A DNA stretch of 64,000 nucleotides from Neodiprion pinetum (taxonomy: Eukaryota > Arthropoda > Insecta > Hymenoptera > Diprionidae), in NCBI RefSeq assembly GCF_021155775.2, contig NC_060235.2, forward strand, positions 11,145,193 through 11,209,192. Direction: 5' to 3'. The notes under the pieces were generated by a model. The model saw only the letters and a program-made list of their open reading frames with translations. It was not told the origin of the DNA and made no database searches. Shown one piece after another: positions 21,701 through 33,600 of this stretch. Every line of letters begins with the position of its first letter. Position 1 is the stretch's first letter. The position numbers and the translations under genes were made by a program.

Positions 21701-23447
21701 ATTTGTGACAACACTGCTCCGAGTGCAAATTCCGAGGCATCGGTCATCAAGATGAATTGTTTGGACAAATCGGGATACTGTAAAATCGGTTCTTGACACA
21801 GTGCTTTGCGAAGCTTGCGAAAGCTATTTTTCTGCTCCCGCTCCCATAGGAATGGTTTTCCCTTTTTGAGCAAGTCCGACAAGGGCTTAGATTGGCAGCG
21901 AAATCCGGAATAAATCGACGGTAATAACCGGCAAGTCCCAGAAATTGGCGCACGTTTTTCTGCGTCCTTGGGCGCGGAAACTTACGCACTGCCTCTAGTT
22001 TCTTCGGGTCCATTCGAAACCCATCGCGGCTAACGATATGCCCGAGATACGCGACTTCGCTACGCAAGAACTCGCATTTGTCCGGTTCGAGGACGAGGTT
22101 AGCGTCCCCGAGACGTTGCATAAGACGACGGATTTTAATCTTATGTTCCTCGAGAATTTCCGCAAATACAACAATATCGTCGAGATACACGAACAGCCCT
22201 GTCCCCTGCAACCCGATCAGCACCCGATCCATCAGGCGTTGAAAGGTCGCGGGCGCGTTTTTGAGACCTTGAGGCATGCGAGCGTACTCGTAATGCCCGT
22301 TTATCGTGGAAAACGCTGTCTTTGAACCGTCGCTACGATCCATCGAGATCTGCTGGAAGCCGCTCGCTAAATCGAATGTCGAAAATTACGTAGCTTTTCC
22401 CAGCTGCTCGAGTATTTCTATCATATTCGGGAGATGGTATGCATCGAAAATCGTCTTTTCGTTCAATTTACGGAAATCGATGACCATGCGCATCCGAGGA
22501 TTCCCTTGAGAATCGGGTTTTTTACGAACTATTGAGACCGGCGAGTTATACGGGGAGCGTGAATGAAAAATTATTCCCTCGCTTAGCTTTTTCTCAACTT
22601 GCCGTTCCAGTTCCGACCGATACACCACAGGAAATCTGTATTGTTTCGCGTCTACCGGGAGCTCGTCCACCGTCGGGATCCGATGGTGAACTTGATCCGT
22701 GCATCGCAATGTATCGCCTGGTAGCTTATACATGTGAGGATATTCCTCGATGAGATTTATAACATGTGCGCGCTCCACCTCGTTGAGCCTATCTAATCGC
22801 AATGATTTAATTATGGCTTCTATCCGATCCGTCGGCGGAGTAGTCTCTACGCCGCTACCGTCGGAGCTCTCACCGCTCCAATAGCCGCCCTCTCGATAAT
22901 GCTCAAAATCTTCGAGTTCCAGATGCTCGATTTCTAATTCAATGTCGTCGAATAGCGTGTTTATTGCCAAGACGTAGCACGATCCTCCCGCAGGAGCAAC
23001 GATACTCTCTCCGATAAACACACCCGGTTGAGTCTCGATTTGCGGTAAGTATCGCTCCTTTAGATTCGCGTTCTTTAAAAGGGTGCTTATTTGCTCACTC
23101 GTACGCGCGCGCGGTTTATAACTTCGTTTTTCCGAAGCGAATTTCGTTGCTAACACGCGCCTTGTTGGCTCCGCGTCGGGAGGAGATAAGCCTAGGAAAG
23201 GCTTGGGTCGGATAGGATCACCGGTCTCGTAAATCATGTAATTTAGCCGGTTTCTCAGAAATATGAAGGACAACTAAGCCGAGTGTCGGAATATCCGATT
23301 CCTCTAACTCTGTTACCCATATTTGGTTGTCAGTATTTACAATTGAGTCTTGATCGAAGGCACTTAGTTTGATTGAGCTGGCTAATGAATCCATGTCAAG
23401 AAAGAATTTTCCCTTCTTGTTACAAAGTTCGGGGGCAGTCAGTTCGA
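18731..23447 (-). pseudogene. pol: Degraded Ty3/gypsy Pol of element A with an unusually long RNase H-integrase spacer
   Basis: On the minus strand, frames in order show a protease remnant near 23400 (the expected D-T-G reads D-M-D-S). RT starts at 23273 and continues at 22343 with the F-V-Y-L-D-D catalytic motif. RNase H lies at 21882-21463. An integrase zinc motif with GGHRG sits near 19500 and C-x2-C near 19400. An integrase core at 19207-18731 has LTDRG and NGALERS segments holding two of the DDE residues. Stops or frameshifts separate nearly all pieces. Between RNase H and integrase about 1.7 kb (21400-19690) encodes Ser/Thr/Pro- and acid-rich low-complexity frames, far longer than the usual tether. 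Element A cannot make its own Pol from this copy. Confidence 0.85.
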
Positions 23448-24527
23448 CTACTGGGCTCTCCTCGTCGGTGAGGGTCTAGAGGACGAGGCATCGTTCTCCG
23501 GGAACCTCACTGACTGTTGGTGTTCTCGGGGTCGACTCGACTCGCTTGCTCCTGTCGGGCCCGCAGGGGAATTTGCTCGGCGAGCCCCAGGATAGTTTAA
23601 AGGCTCCCTTTGCGGGGAACGCCCCGGAGATGACCGACGCTTTAACGGGCAGCACGGGCAATCCCTGTTCTCTTTACAGCAATATTTATATCCGCAAGGC
23701 GTTGACGGATGAGAATATGACATTCCCGCGGCACCCTCGCGGTTATCAGGCGTTTGCGCGGGTTTTAAAATTCTGGGAGCCGGTTGTGGTGACTGGCTTC
23801 GATGAGTAGATGACTGTCTATTTTCCCAAGCCGTCGGCGACGGAGTTCGAGAGCCATAGCGAGCGTAAAGAACACGCGCCGATTCGTCCTGACTGGAGTC
23901 AATTGCTTTCCGTCGGCTACCTCGAAGCGCGACTTTTTCAGCGATTTTGAAGGCTGCTTCGAGTGTTTCCGGCTCGCGCGAATCTACCGCGGTTTCGATA
24001 TGGGTAGGCAAACCGTTTATGAATGAACCTAACGCGATTTGATGTAGCGGGTCCCGCTTCAACTCCGGCAGATCGACGCCAAAATATGATTTGAACGTGC
24101 TTCCCCCGCTTAGCGAAATTCGTACTTTGTCGTAGAATTGCCCGACGGATGGATCGCGTTTCATCCGGATCGTTGATAGCGCCTCCGTGTAGTAGTCATA
24201 GGTCTTTCCGCGGGCGAGTCGATTCTTCAGCAGTTTCACCACCTTGGCCATGGTCTCGACTTTCTCGCCGTAGATGCAGTTTCGCGCGTCCCCGCGCAAT
24301 CGCGATATTACTGCGCCAAGGTGCTGCGCTTTTGCCGCGGCTGGCACGAACGTGGAAGCGTTTTGGATGTCTTGCTAGAAATCCCTCAACGGCATATTTT
24401 TTCCGTCAAATTCGGGAATTTTTTCCGGATTATTTCGGATAGTTAAGTTTTCCACAATAGTGGAAATACTGGCGACCAGCTCGGCTGTCATATCGGCGGC
24501 CTCTCTGGCCGGAGCGTGATTAGGCAT
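23448..24527 (-). pseudogene. gag: Gag of gypsy element A, one nonsense codon
   Basis: An ATG at 24527 opens a frame of about 360 codons, broken once by a TAG near 24375; the remainder from 24347 is open for 299 codons. The central region resembles a retrotransposon capsid (helical, with FINGLP near 24020). The C-terminal part is Arg/Ser/Pro-rich, with a Cys-rich patch (C-G-Y-K-Y-C-C, C-P-C-C) near 23670, instead of a canonical CCHC knuckle. It lies about 190 bases inside the 5' LTR, where gag is expected. Confidence 0.75.
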
Positions 24528-24700
24528 TTTGACGAGTCCGTGGGTACGGAAGGAGATCGAAAAGGATAAGTGGTTCTTTCAAGTATAGTTCGACTCCCTC
24601 ATTTGGCGAAATGAGAAAAATTCAGAAAAATTATATGATTTGAATTTCAAAAATGAAATCCTCGATTCCAATTCGAAAGGAAAAATCACCTCGGTATCGC

Positions 24701-24713
24701 ACTTCTGACACCA
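24701..24713 (-). promoter_or_regulatory. Primer binding site of element A
   Basis: On the minus strand TGGTGTCAGAAGT starts eight bases after the 5' LTR. It matches the complement of a tRNA 3' end ...CTGACACCA, most like tRNA-Leu from memory. Confidence 0.6.
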
Positions 24714-24721
24714 ATTTTGTC

Positions 24722-25637
24722 TGTCACGTGCGGAGCGGTCTCGCACGCGACGACTCAACCCTCTAGGTAACCGTGGAGGTTCATTCTTATTTTTTTAGTG
24801 GGTCGGGAGGTGATCAACCTATACAGGGCGATCCTTGTGAAATGGATTAGAGAGTTTCAATATTATCGTACTAAAATGTTTATGATGCAAAGCCGAATGT
24901 TTAATGGAAAGATAGCAACAGAAATGGAAGACGGGGAAGCTTACAATGGTTTTATGTTAATGTTTACTCTGTTTCTCTCGCACTTACTCTTCGGTAGTTC
25001 AGATTCGAATTCGCAGAACGGCTCACACTTTCACACTCATATGCAATTGAGACTACACAACTTGATTGAGTTCGTGGCAAAGCTTTCTACTCTTAAAGTC
25101 TTACTTCAAAAAGCTGACGTCGTGACGCCAGACGCTTCAAACACCGCGTGTAGAATTAGAAGAATTCACTTTCTATTCGTCGGTGACTCTAAGACTGATA
25201 ACTCTATACTCGACAGCTTTGAAGGAGCCTGTTTCCGTTGACGTTACGTTGGTTTGATCCTGTCTCTAACGGGACTGACTTCGCTCGCTTGTCCGACAAC
25301 CCTTGGAGCATCGGGCAGCAAGCGAAATTTTTGCTGAATTCACAATTTTAGAACAAAGGCTCGCCTCGCGACGGTCATCCTCGAAGCGCGTAATCTCGGG
25401 CTCGCCTCATCCCGGTGTTGATTACACCCGGGATCTGGCGGGCGCGGAGACGCTGACGTTGCTGACAGTGAACTACGCCGTTGCGCATCGGTTGTGCCAC
25501 GAACTGTTTCATAATGAATATTTTATGGATTTACATATGAATTTAAAGCTATGCTTCCTTGTCTCTGAAGCGATAATAATAATTATTGAAATGGTATATG
25601 ATGATTTATTCAGTGTAAATATGGGGCGCTCGTTACA
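24722..25637 (-). repeat. 5' LTR of Ty3/gypsy element A
   Basis: TGTCACGTGC...CGTTACA, 916 bases. It is the partner of 8885-9802 with many substitutions and small indels, so element A is much older than element B. Confidence 0.85.
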
Positions 25638-26000
25638 AGGATTGAGGACGACGACCGACGGTCGACGTATGATCGGAAGAATGACGGCCTATACCGTCCC
25701 CGAATCCCGCGACGTACCGAGGGGGTCCACGGGTCCCTCCGGTCGCTTGTCGGCCTTGCGTTCGCTGACTGGCCATCCGAGCTGCGTATATCTCGAGTGG
25801 CAACGGGTACGGGAAAAAATTTTCTTTTCTCAGTCCCCGCACTCACATTGCCATCGCACACGCTCGGCGAGCAGAGCACGGCCGCGCCGGTCCGCATGCG
25901 ACTCGTCCGAAATAGGACGAGCGACGCGTCTCGTGACCGGCGTCGAGCCAGCTCTGCAAACACAAGCATTGGGGCTTCATCTAACCGACAAGACGAATCT
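25638..26000 (-). other. Ribosomal spacer downstream of 28S (3' ETS/IGS start)
   Basis: This GC-rich stretch lies between the LTR of element A and the conserved 3' end of 28S. No gene is recognised. The exact 28S end cannot be set by eye and is placed about 400 bases beyond the sarcin-ricin loop. Confidence 0.5.
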
Positions 26001-27175
26001 CCGAACCAAGTGCTAAGTCTCAACAGATCGCAGCCTGGTAATTTCTCTACCGAGTATAACACCCCGCCAGGTACCTAAGTCGTCTACAGACGATTCTGAG
26101 TCTCGACATCGAACTGGATGACCCATGATCGACCGTTCAAGGCCAGACCGACGAGCCGGAAGATCCCGACGGAGGCCAAAGACCCCGCCCGGCAAACAGA
26201 GCTCGTGCGACGACCGGTCCACGGACCGGCCACCTAGTAAAGTCACATTGTTTTGAGCCTTTCGACCCACGAGACTCCTCGAAATATCGTTGCCCCCTTT
26301 GACTAGAGAGAATACGGCCTTAGAGGCGTTCAGGCATAATCCCACGGATGGTAGCTTCGCACCACCGGCCGCTCAACCGAGTGCGTAAACCAAATGTCCG
26401 AACCTGCGGTTCCTCTCGTACTGAGCAGGATCACTATCGCAATGACGAGCCATCAGTAGGGTAAAACTAACCTATCTCACGCCGGTCCGAACTCAGCTCA
26501 CGTTCCCTATTGGTGGGTGAACATTCCAACGCTTGGCGAATCCTGCTTTGCTAGGATAAGAAGAGCCCACATCAAAGGATCAAAAAGCGACGTCGCTATG
26601 AACGCTCGGCCGCGACAAGGCAGTTATCCCTGTGGTAATTTTTCTGACACCCCTTGCTGAAAACTCTTCAAGCCAAAAGGATCGATAGGCCGTGCTTTCG
26701 CAGTCTCTATGCGTACTGAACATCGAGATCAAGCCAGCTTTTGCCCTTTTGCTCTACGCGAGGTTTCTGTCCTCGCTCAGCCGGCCTTGGGACACCTGCG
26801 TTATTCTTTGACAGATATACCGCCCCAGTCAAACTCCTTGCCTGGCAGTGTCCTCGAATCGGATCACGCGGGAGTATGATCGACGATCGGCCGAAGCCTC
26901 ACGCCACTCTTACACGCTTGGTTCTAGAACAACGTGACAGCCGGGACGAAAGTCCTCGACGCACGCGCTCCGCCTAAACGAGTAAGTAAAGAAACGATGA
27001 AAGTAGTGGTATTTCACCGGCGATGTTGCCACCTTCCACTCATGCTACACCTCTCATGTCTCCTTACAGTGCCAGACTAGAGTCAAGCTCAACAGGATCT
27101 TCTTTCCCCGCTAATTTTTCCAGGCCCGTTCCCTTGGCAGTGGTATCGCTATACATATAGTAGATAGGGACAGTA

Positions 27176-27207
<32 letters not shown>

Positions 27208-27232
27208 TATTAGATGACAAGGCATTTGGCTA
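26000..27232 (-). rRNA. 28S rRNA, 3' part (decayed copy), up to the R2 insertion site
   Basis: The minus strand holds the 3' third of 28S, including the sarcin-ricin loop AGTACGAGAGGAAC (about 26408-26421), the peptidyl transferase region and the R1/R2 target region. The conserved CCTTCGATGTCGGCTC segment reads CCTTTGATGTGGGCTC at about 26566-26581. The R2 target reads CACTTATTAGATGACAAGG where canonical sequence, as I know it, has CACTAATTAGATGACGAGG. Several changes fit CpG decay. Substitutions at near-universal positions indicate that this is a non-functional copy. It joins 34586-37340 across a double R2 insertion. Confidence 0.93.
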
Positions 27233-30200
27233 TTCGTTTTTTTTTTCTTCTATTCAAAATATTCACAGGTATCAAAGGTGAATAAATAACATTATGCCCG
27301 GTTTATCCGAGAAACCGGTGCAGCTTTTTATTTTCCCCGGATCAGTCTTCGCACGTCGAATCCTTTCTTTCGTTATTACATCTTGGCCAATTACGTAACT
27401 TGACTTCTTTCTTTCCAGATGTCAACCAATTCCTTCTCTCTCTCTCTGTCTTTTTCCAGGTGTTATTGATGTTGAGTTGAACATGTGCCACGCCGCAATG
27501 GTTCTGTTCACAACCCTCGTTGAAATGATGCTGATGTCCTTTTTTCCGATTAACCCTCTCGTCGGAAGCTGATGGGCAAATCTTTTGCTCCATACTCCCC
27601 TGCAATTCAAGGTTGCCGCCAAAGTAAGTACTGTTCTGGCTTCGTATCTTTTCTATATTAGCTCTATGATTTCCAGGATGTCTGCATACTTCTTGATCTT
27701 GTCCCAGTCTGATTTTTTCCAAATTCATCCGCTCGTTTCTCACTTGGGCGTCCACGACTAGAGACATGTGTCCCAGTGTTGCTAGGATGTCCGGCTTACA
27801 AAGACCTTCAGTGGTTTGGAAATGTGGTTCTTCAGTGACTTCGTACCCTGATCTTCTGAGCCTTTTTACCAGGTATTTGACTATAGCATCATGTCTCTGT
27901 ATTCTGGCTAAGTTTGCACGGTGACAGTGTTGCACAATGTGGTTGAGGGTTTTGATCTGACCACACCCCTCTCTGCATGTTCTATCTTTTCTCCTTCCTC
28001 GAGCTGTCCGAGATCGTGTTGGCAAGGCTTTTATTCGAGCCTTGCAACAATTTACAAAATCCTTTCCACTAAGAAAGTTACTCATGCTAGACACCCATTT
28101 ATGCTGCTCGCCAACCATGCGCGAGTCCTTTAGCGCTTTGCCATCCACTGAGGCATTCAATACTTCAGCCCAGAATCCATCGATTTGTTTAGCTGTTTTG
28201 AGAGCTTTCCCTTCAAAGCATATTCTTTTTTCAGCAGCCTTCATTTCCTGTTTCAGATATCCGCCGACTGCGGTTCCGACTACATAGTCTGACCTAGTGA
28301 GGCTGTGAAGCCGGTGCCATCTATCCGCTGGGGCTTTCCACCGTACCGATGGCAAACCGAGGCCGCCGTCCTTGATGTTTGCGTGGATATAGGCGTTTGG
28401 GCAGTCATGTGGGAGATGTAACCACCTGCGGACATCCGCGCGAACTCTTTGATCTATGGATCGTAAGTAACCTATAGTTGTAACACCCATCGTAAGTTGG
28501 TTCATTGCTGATGGTATTATCATCGATCGGAGAGCCCATAGGCGCTGTTGTGGTTTCAACGGGGCCTTTGAGAGCTTAACCAGGTCTTCAACCATTTGCT
28601 CACGAGTTTTGGCTGCTGATTTGCCTTCGGGCGTGAAGAAAATGCCCAAGTATCTCCACTCTTCGGTTCGTTTAAGAGCCGGTACGGTGACCCCTCGTAT
28701 TTTGAAAGAGCTTCAATCCACAAAGGTTTTCTTTTCTTTTGGTACAGTTTTAATCGCCACCGTCAGACACTTATTCGCATTTGCCTCGAGACCACAGGAG
28801 TACAGAAACTCAGTGACATTGTCTAGCAGGGTTTTCATACCCCCTTCAGTTGATGCGACCAGTATGATGTCATCAGCGAATGCAAGTAAGCTTACTCTAA
28901 TTCCATCCATCTCGACGCCAATCTCCTCGGGTATTCTTTTTATCATTTCATCTATGATAAAGTTGAATAAATACGGTGACATGGGATCTCCCTGCTTGAC
29001 GCCACACGTTGTGTGGAGTCTTCCCGATTTCCATCCACCATGCTGTAGAATGATTTTACTCTCGTCATAGAGTCTCGCGGTGTACTCCATCATGGGCCCG
29101 CACGCCTTTAGTGTTGAGAACTTCTTCAAGCGTATCGAACGTGACCGAGTCGAAAGCCTTTTTTATATCGAGGGAGGCCAGAAAGACCTTTCTGTGTTTC
29201 TTCCGGTGGTAGCGAAGCACAAGGTCGAGCAGCATCGTGTTGTCCACGCATCCGTCAGTATTACAGAAGCCTCTTTGCCTGTCGTCTATTTCGACCGTCT
29301 TTAGCCGATTTGCGAGTACCTTATGGAATGTCCGCGTGATCACCAACGATATTGAAATCGGGCAAAAGTCGCTAGAATCAGACGCCCCCTTCTTTTTCGC
29401 TATAAGCACTGTCCTTGATAGACAGAGCTGTTCTGGTAGACAGCGGCACCATATGAACAGATTAAACAGCCTTGCTAATATCATCGGTGATACACTCTGC
29501 AGGTCTCTCGCTGAAATCCTATCTGGACCCGCCGAGGTGTTTGTCGGTGGGTAGGCTCTCTGGACTTCCTTATCCTTGACCAGGTTCCATAGGTGTTGTA
29601 GGTTCTCGTCAGGTTCAGGTAGGTTTGGTGCTAGACCGGTGCACTTACTGAAAACAGCTTTCCAGTAAGGCTCCATTCTATTTTGATCAACCCCGGTATC
29701 TTGTTCCAGTTGGTCTGTCAGGATGCGCTTGACACATCTACTTGGCGCTTACTTACAAAGGTCTTGGACTCTGGCGTATTCTGCCCGTCTCATCTTTTTT
29801 CTGGGTATATGTTCTCCGCCCCTTTCTATACTTCGATGCTCGCTCACGATGTTCTTTTTGATCTTCTCAGGAAATACTTCCTCCAGGAATAGACCCAGCT
29901 CGGTAACTATCTCCGCTCGAGTTCTATGTACAACTTGGCTGTAGATGGAATCAAGTGTTTCAATCCACCAGCCTTCTCCGACCAGAGAAGGATGGCTGAG
30001 CAGGAACTCCTGGATTTTATCATCCGTCTGCTCATCCTCGGGCTCGTCCGCACTCTCATATGCCTCCCCGGAACCCTCGAATTGATTTTCCGGTTGCAGC
30101 AGATCCAAGTATTTCTTCACTCTCTTTTTATAACTAGGTCGCCTTCGATGGCTCTTAACGGCATCCGATGGCCTTCCATAAAATACCTTTGCCAGTTTTT

Positions 30201-30687
30201 GATCAATGTTGATTACCTTCTCTTCTTACAGGATAAGTTTTGCTTCTTTCCTGGCCATCATATTCGTCTCTTCCTCCGACCATCTATCGTTCTTCGTTAC
30301 CTTTGCCGCTTGTTGTTCATCATACCAATCACGATGCCCATGCTGCTCGTGGACACCGAGACCAGTCACTTTGCTAAAACCTCGTAGACATCCAGGAAAA
30401 CGACGTTGATGGCCTCTTCTTTATTCCCAGGCTCGGCTGAGGATGACTGATCTGGTTTCGCCGCAGTCACAGCGGGGTCTGTGAACCGGCGGGCAATTTG
30501 CGCCTTTCGCGCGTTTCTTGTTTGTATTGGACCTGCTTTCTTGGGCCAGAGGGTTGGTAGCTCCAAGGCCCGTACATAGCCACAAAACTCGGTAGCCAGC
30601 GTTTCCACTAGCGTTGCCCGACTCCCACCACGAGAAGGTGTATAGTTGGCACTTGGGCTCCTAGGCTAAAGGCGCTCACCAAGGAGA
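27233..30687 (-). mobile_element. R2 non-LTR retrotransposon, copy 1 (3' copy, inactivated)
   Basis: The 3' end, with an A-rich tail, abuts TAGCCAAATGCC of 28S, exactly the R2 junction. Coding pieces on the minus strand: RT fingers/palm at 29676-29065 (KAFDSVTF), then 29129-28713 with LAFADDI as the catalytic box. The C-terminal part (28649-27342) has a C-x3-C...H...C zinc motif near 27930 and a KPDI...VDAQV restriction-like endonuclease core (about 27790). A frameshift near 29100 and a stop near 28712 break the ORF. N-terminal sequence (30120-29749 and 30608-30366) is fragmentary and I see no zinc finger there. The 5' end lies directly against the poly(A) tail of R2 copy 2, so this copy is probably 5'-truncated. 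Confidence 0.9.
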
Positions 30688-33600
30688 TTTTTTTTTTTTT
30701 TTTTTTTCCGTGAGGAGAAATCTTCTAAAGACGAACGGGCAACGAGCCCGAACAGTGTGAGATTCTCCCTATTTAACGGGCATACTCACTAAAACTCCTC
30801 ACTCTTCCGCCAGATGTTAAGTGGGACGGCTTAATTGCCTGCTGCCGTATTAGATGGTGGGGTGCAGGTAACCCAGGTTGATAGGGAATGGCCAAATCTC
30901 CCTACCCAATCCCCGCGCGCTCTGCTGGAATTCTCGATGTCATTTGATTCCAGCGGGTCCAATTTGTGTGGGACCCTTGTATCACCCTGGTAGTAATGCC
31001 ACAAAGGAGCCCCAGAGGGATGCGCAAATGAGATCTTAAAGTGTCAGCGGAAGTGCCGCTCCATACACCCCGCCAAGAAAAGGTGCAGCTCAAGACAGTC
31101 ACGGCGGATGGTTCAACTTGGAGAACCTTGGCAGCTTTGCTTATGATAGGAAGGGAGTCATACTTCTCAAACTTCCTCTTATGACTGTCATCTAGCGGCA
31201 CGGCACCGCTAACAATTTGCGCATCTACAATGAAGCCTCTGGCTCCGTCTGCCACAAGAATATCAGGCTATCTCAGCCCTACCGACGTTCGAAGATGGGG
31301 TTCCACATGTACCCTCATCTTCCGCGATCGCATATGATCGGCCAAAGTCTTGCAGACTGCGTCATGCCGCTTGACTTCACCCCCGTGGGTACGGAAGCAG
31401 GATTGGATGACATGTGCGGCAGTCTCTGTGGAGTCGCAGCCAGCTCGGCACTTGATGTTGGTGTACACAGGCCTTTGACCTCTCGACGTGCGGACTTTTG
31501 TTGGAAGACTGTTGATGCGTACATGGTGGTATTGAATGTAATCCCTTCCAGGTACGCCCAAAGCACCCGCATCAATCCACTTGGTGGAGGCTGATGTTCT
31601 GCCACAGTCTCTCAACTCCATCCCGTCTACACGTTCGTAGAGACACCTTGCCCAATACTTAGCTCGATGTTCTGAGCTATTGAGTCTCTCACCATTACAC
31701 TTCAAGACTCCACGGGCCCACTTGATCTTCTTCTGGACCCAAACCGACCCATACGCAATCCTCGCGGATTTGAAGGACGAATCCTTCATTTGTTCAAGTA
31801 ACTTTGTTCAAGTAACTTTGTTCAAGTCGGCTCAGTAAAAGGCCAGGGATGGTAGTGGCAAAAGATGGTATGCCAAGTCCGTCGTCCCTGCAACTCGCGT
31901 GAACGTAGGCGATGGGGATATCCTTGGGCAGGCGGAGCCAACGCCGAACAGCAGCTCTCACTTGAGAGTGAAGATGATGGAGGACTTTCAAGGTACATCC
32001 AGACAGCACCAGGAGATGGTAAAACCTGGTAACCAGATAGCAGCGCAAGATCTTGAGGCGCTGTTGTGGTTTCAGAGGAGCTCGCGTAATGCGCTGAAGC
32101 TCAGCCTCCAAGGACGGAGATGCCTTCTTAATGCCTACCGGGCTGAAATTTACTCCTAAGTACCGCCACTCATCAACTGGACCCAGCTGACGAATGGGGC
32201 TTCCACCCTGGAGAGCAAACTGAGGCTCAGTAAGGACTTTAACCTTTTTATCTCGTCCTGATGGTACAATGGAGGTGGCAACGCATTTAGAAGGATTGAA
32301 CGCGAGCCCCTGTTTTCGAGCTGTCTCTTCTACTGCATTCAGCGTGGCCGTCATACCACTCACGGATCCCGTCAGCAAGACTATATCGTCTGCGAATGCG
32401 ACCCTAATAACCATGTGATTAGGTGCCAATTCATATCCGACAGTAGTCGGAATCGAGCGCAATATCCTGTCATTTACCAATGAGAAGATGACGGTACTCA
32501 TTGGGTCTCCCTGCCGCACACCCCTGCTCACAACGATTCTCTCAGACTTCCGCTTCCCGACTTCCAAGATGGTCGTGGACTTCTCATAGGAGGTTCTAAT
32601 ATAATCCACCAAGACTTGAGGCACACCAGCCTCCGTGAGGGCAGATGTTATTGCCTGATGACTGACAGAATCGAAGGCCTTCGCAACGTCGAGAGAAACC
32701 ATGTGAAGTTCACGACGGTTACTCCTGGCGTGATTGATGGTAGAGGCCAGGATGGATATGTTTTCGGCACACCCATCCTCGAGGCAACGTTGCCTCTCGT
32801 CGATCAATCCGGCAGCTATCATGCGAGCAGCTAAGATCTTGTGTAGCTGTCTCACTACAACCGAAGCTATACTGATGGGCCTGACGTCAGAAGGCTTGGT
32901 AGCTTTCGCCTTCTTGGGGACGAAAACCGTCCTACTTGCGAGAACGTCAGGAGGGAAAGATCCGCTATAGAGGACCATGTTATACAAGAGTGCACGGCAC
33001 AAGGCAGGACATTGTCTCCAGACGGCTGGTGTTATGCCATCTATGCCAGGGGCCGAGCTGCAGGGAACGTTAATCGAATTAACTTCCCGGATGGGGATCG
33101 GGTTCTCCAAAGATGTCTTCTGCTGATGTTCAGGCAGGACAGGATGTTATTGGACGGGGATAAAGGGATGTTCGAAGACTGGTTTCCAGAAATCAAACAT
33201 CTCCTCGAGGCTAGGTAGTGTTGCCTCATCCTCACCATCCAATACAGCCTTGGCGGCTCTGCTCATGTTCTTCTTGAACAGGTCTTGCATTCGAGCATAT
33301 ACCCTGCGCCTTGATCTCCAGGCGCTCGGCTTGGCATTACGGTTGAACGGGCGTTTAGAGCATCTGCGACCCCTTCGAGTAGCCTTAGTTCGCACCTTAG
33401 GCCTGAGTAAGGTCCGAAGCCACGAGATCATCTCTAAAAAGATATCACGACCGTTGATAAGGTCGAGACCCAAGGACGCTAAAGGATGATCTTGAAGAGA
33501 TTCATCCTCAGCAATTTTGACCAGTAATGATGTAATGGCCTCCTTATATCTGTCTCTTGGGTCTGGTGGCGGGGGCTCCTCGGGGATCGGTGCAGCCGAT

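Larger units (their letters stand above)
8885..25637 (-). mobile_element. Ty3/gypsy retrotransposon A (degraded), host of nested element B
   Basis: Paired LTRs of 918 and 916 bases enclose gag, pol and an extra 3' frame on the minus strand. After removing nested element B (10303-17565 with its target duplication) the element is about 9.5 kb. A primer binding site next to the right LTR (24701-24713) matches the 3' end ...CTGACACCA expected of a tRNA, probably Leu. The coding regions are broken by stops and frameshifts. No target duplication is seen: the left flank ends GCTG and the right flank starts AGGA. The left flank is an LTR-like repeat and the right flank is ribosomal spacer, which suggests recombination after insertion. 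Confidence 0.85.

Noticed and set aside
28600..30409. Plus-strand frames opposite R2 copy 1 (for example 28609-29070 and 29926-30387)
   Set aside because: Antisense shadows of the R2 ORF with no motifs of their own.
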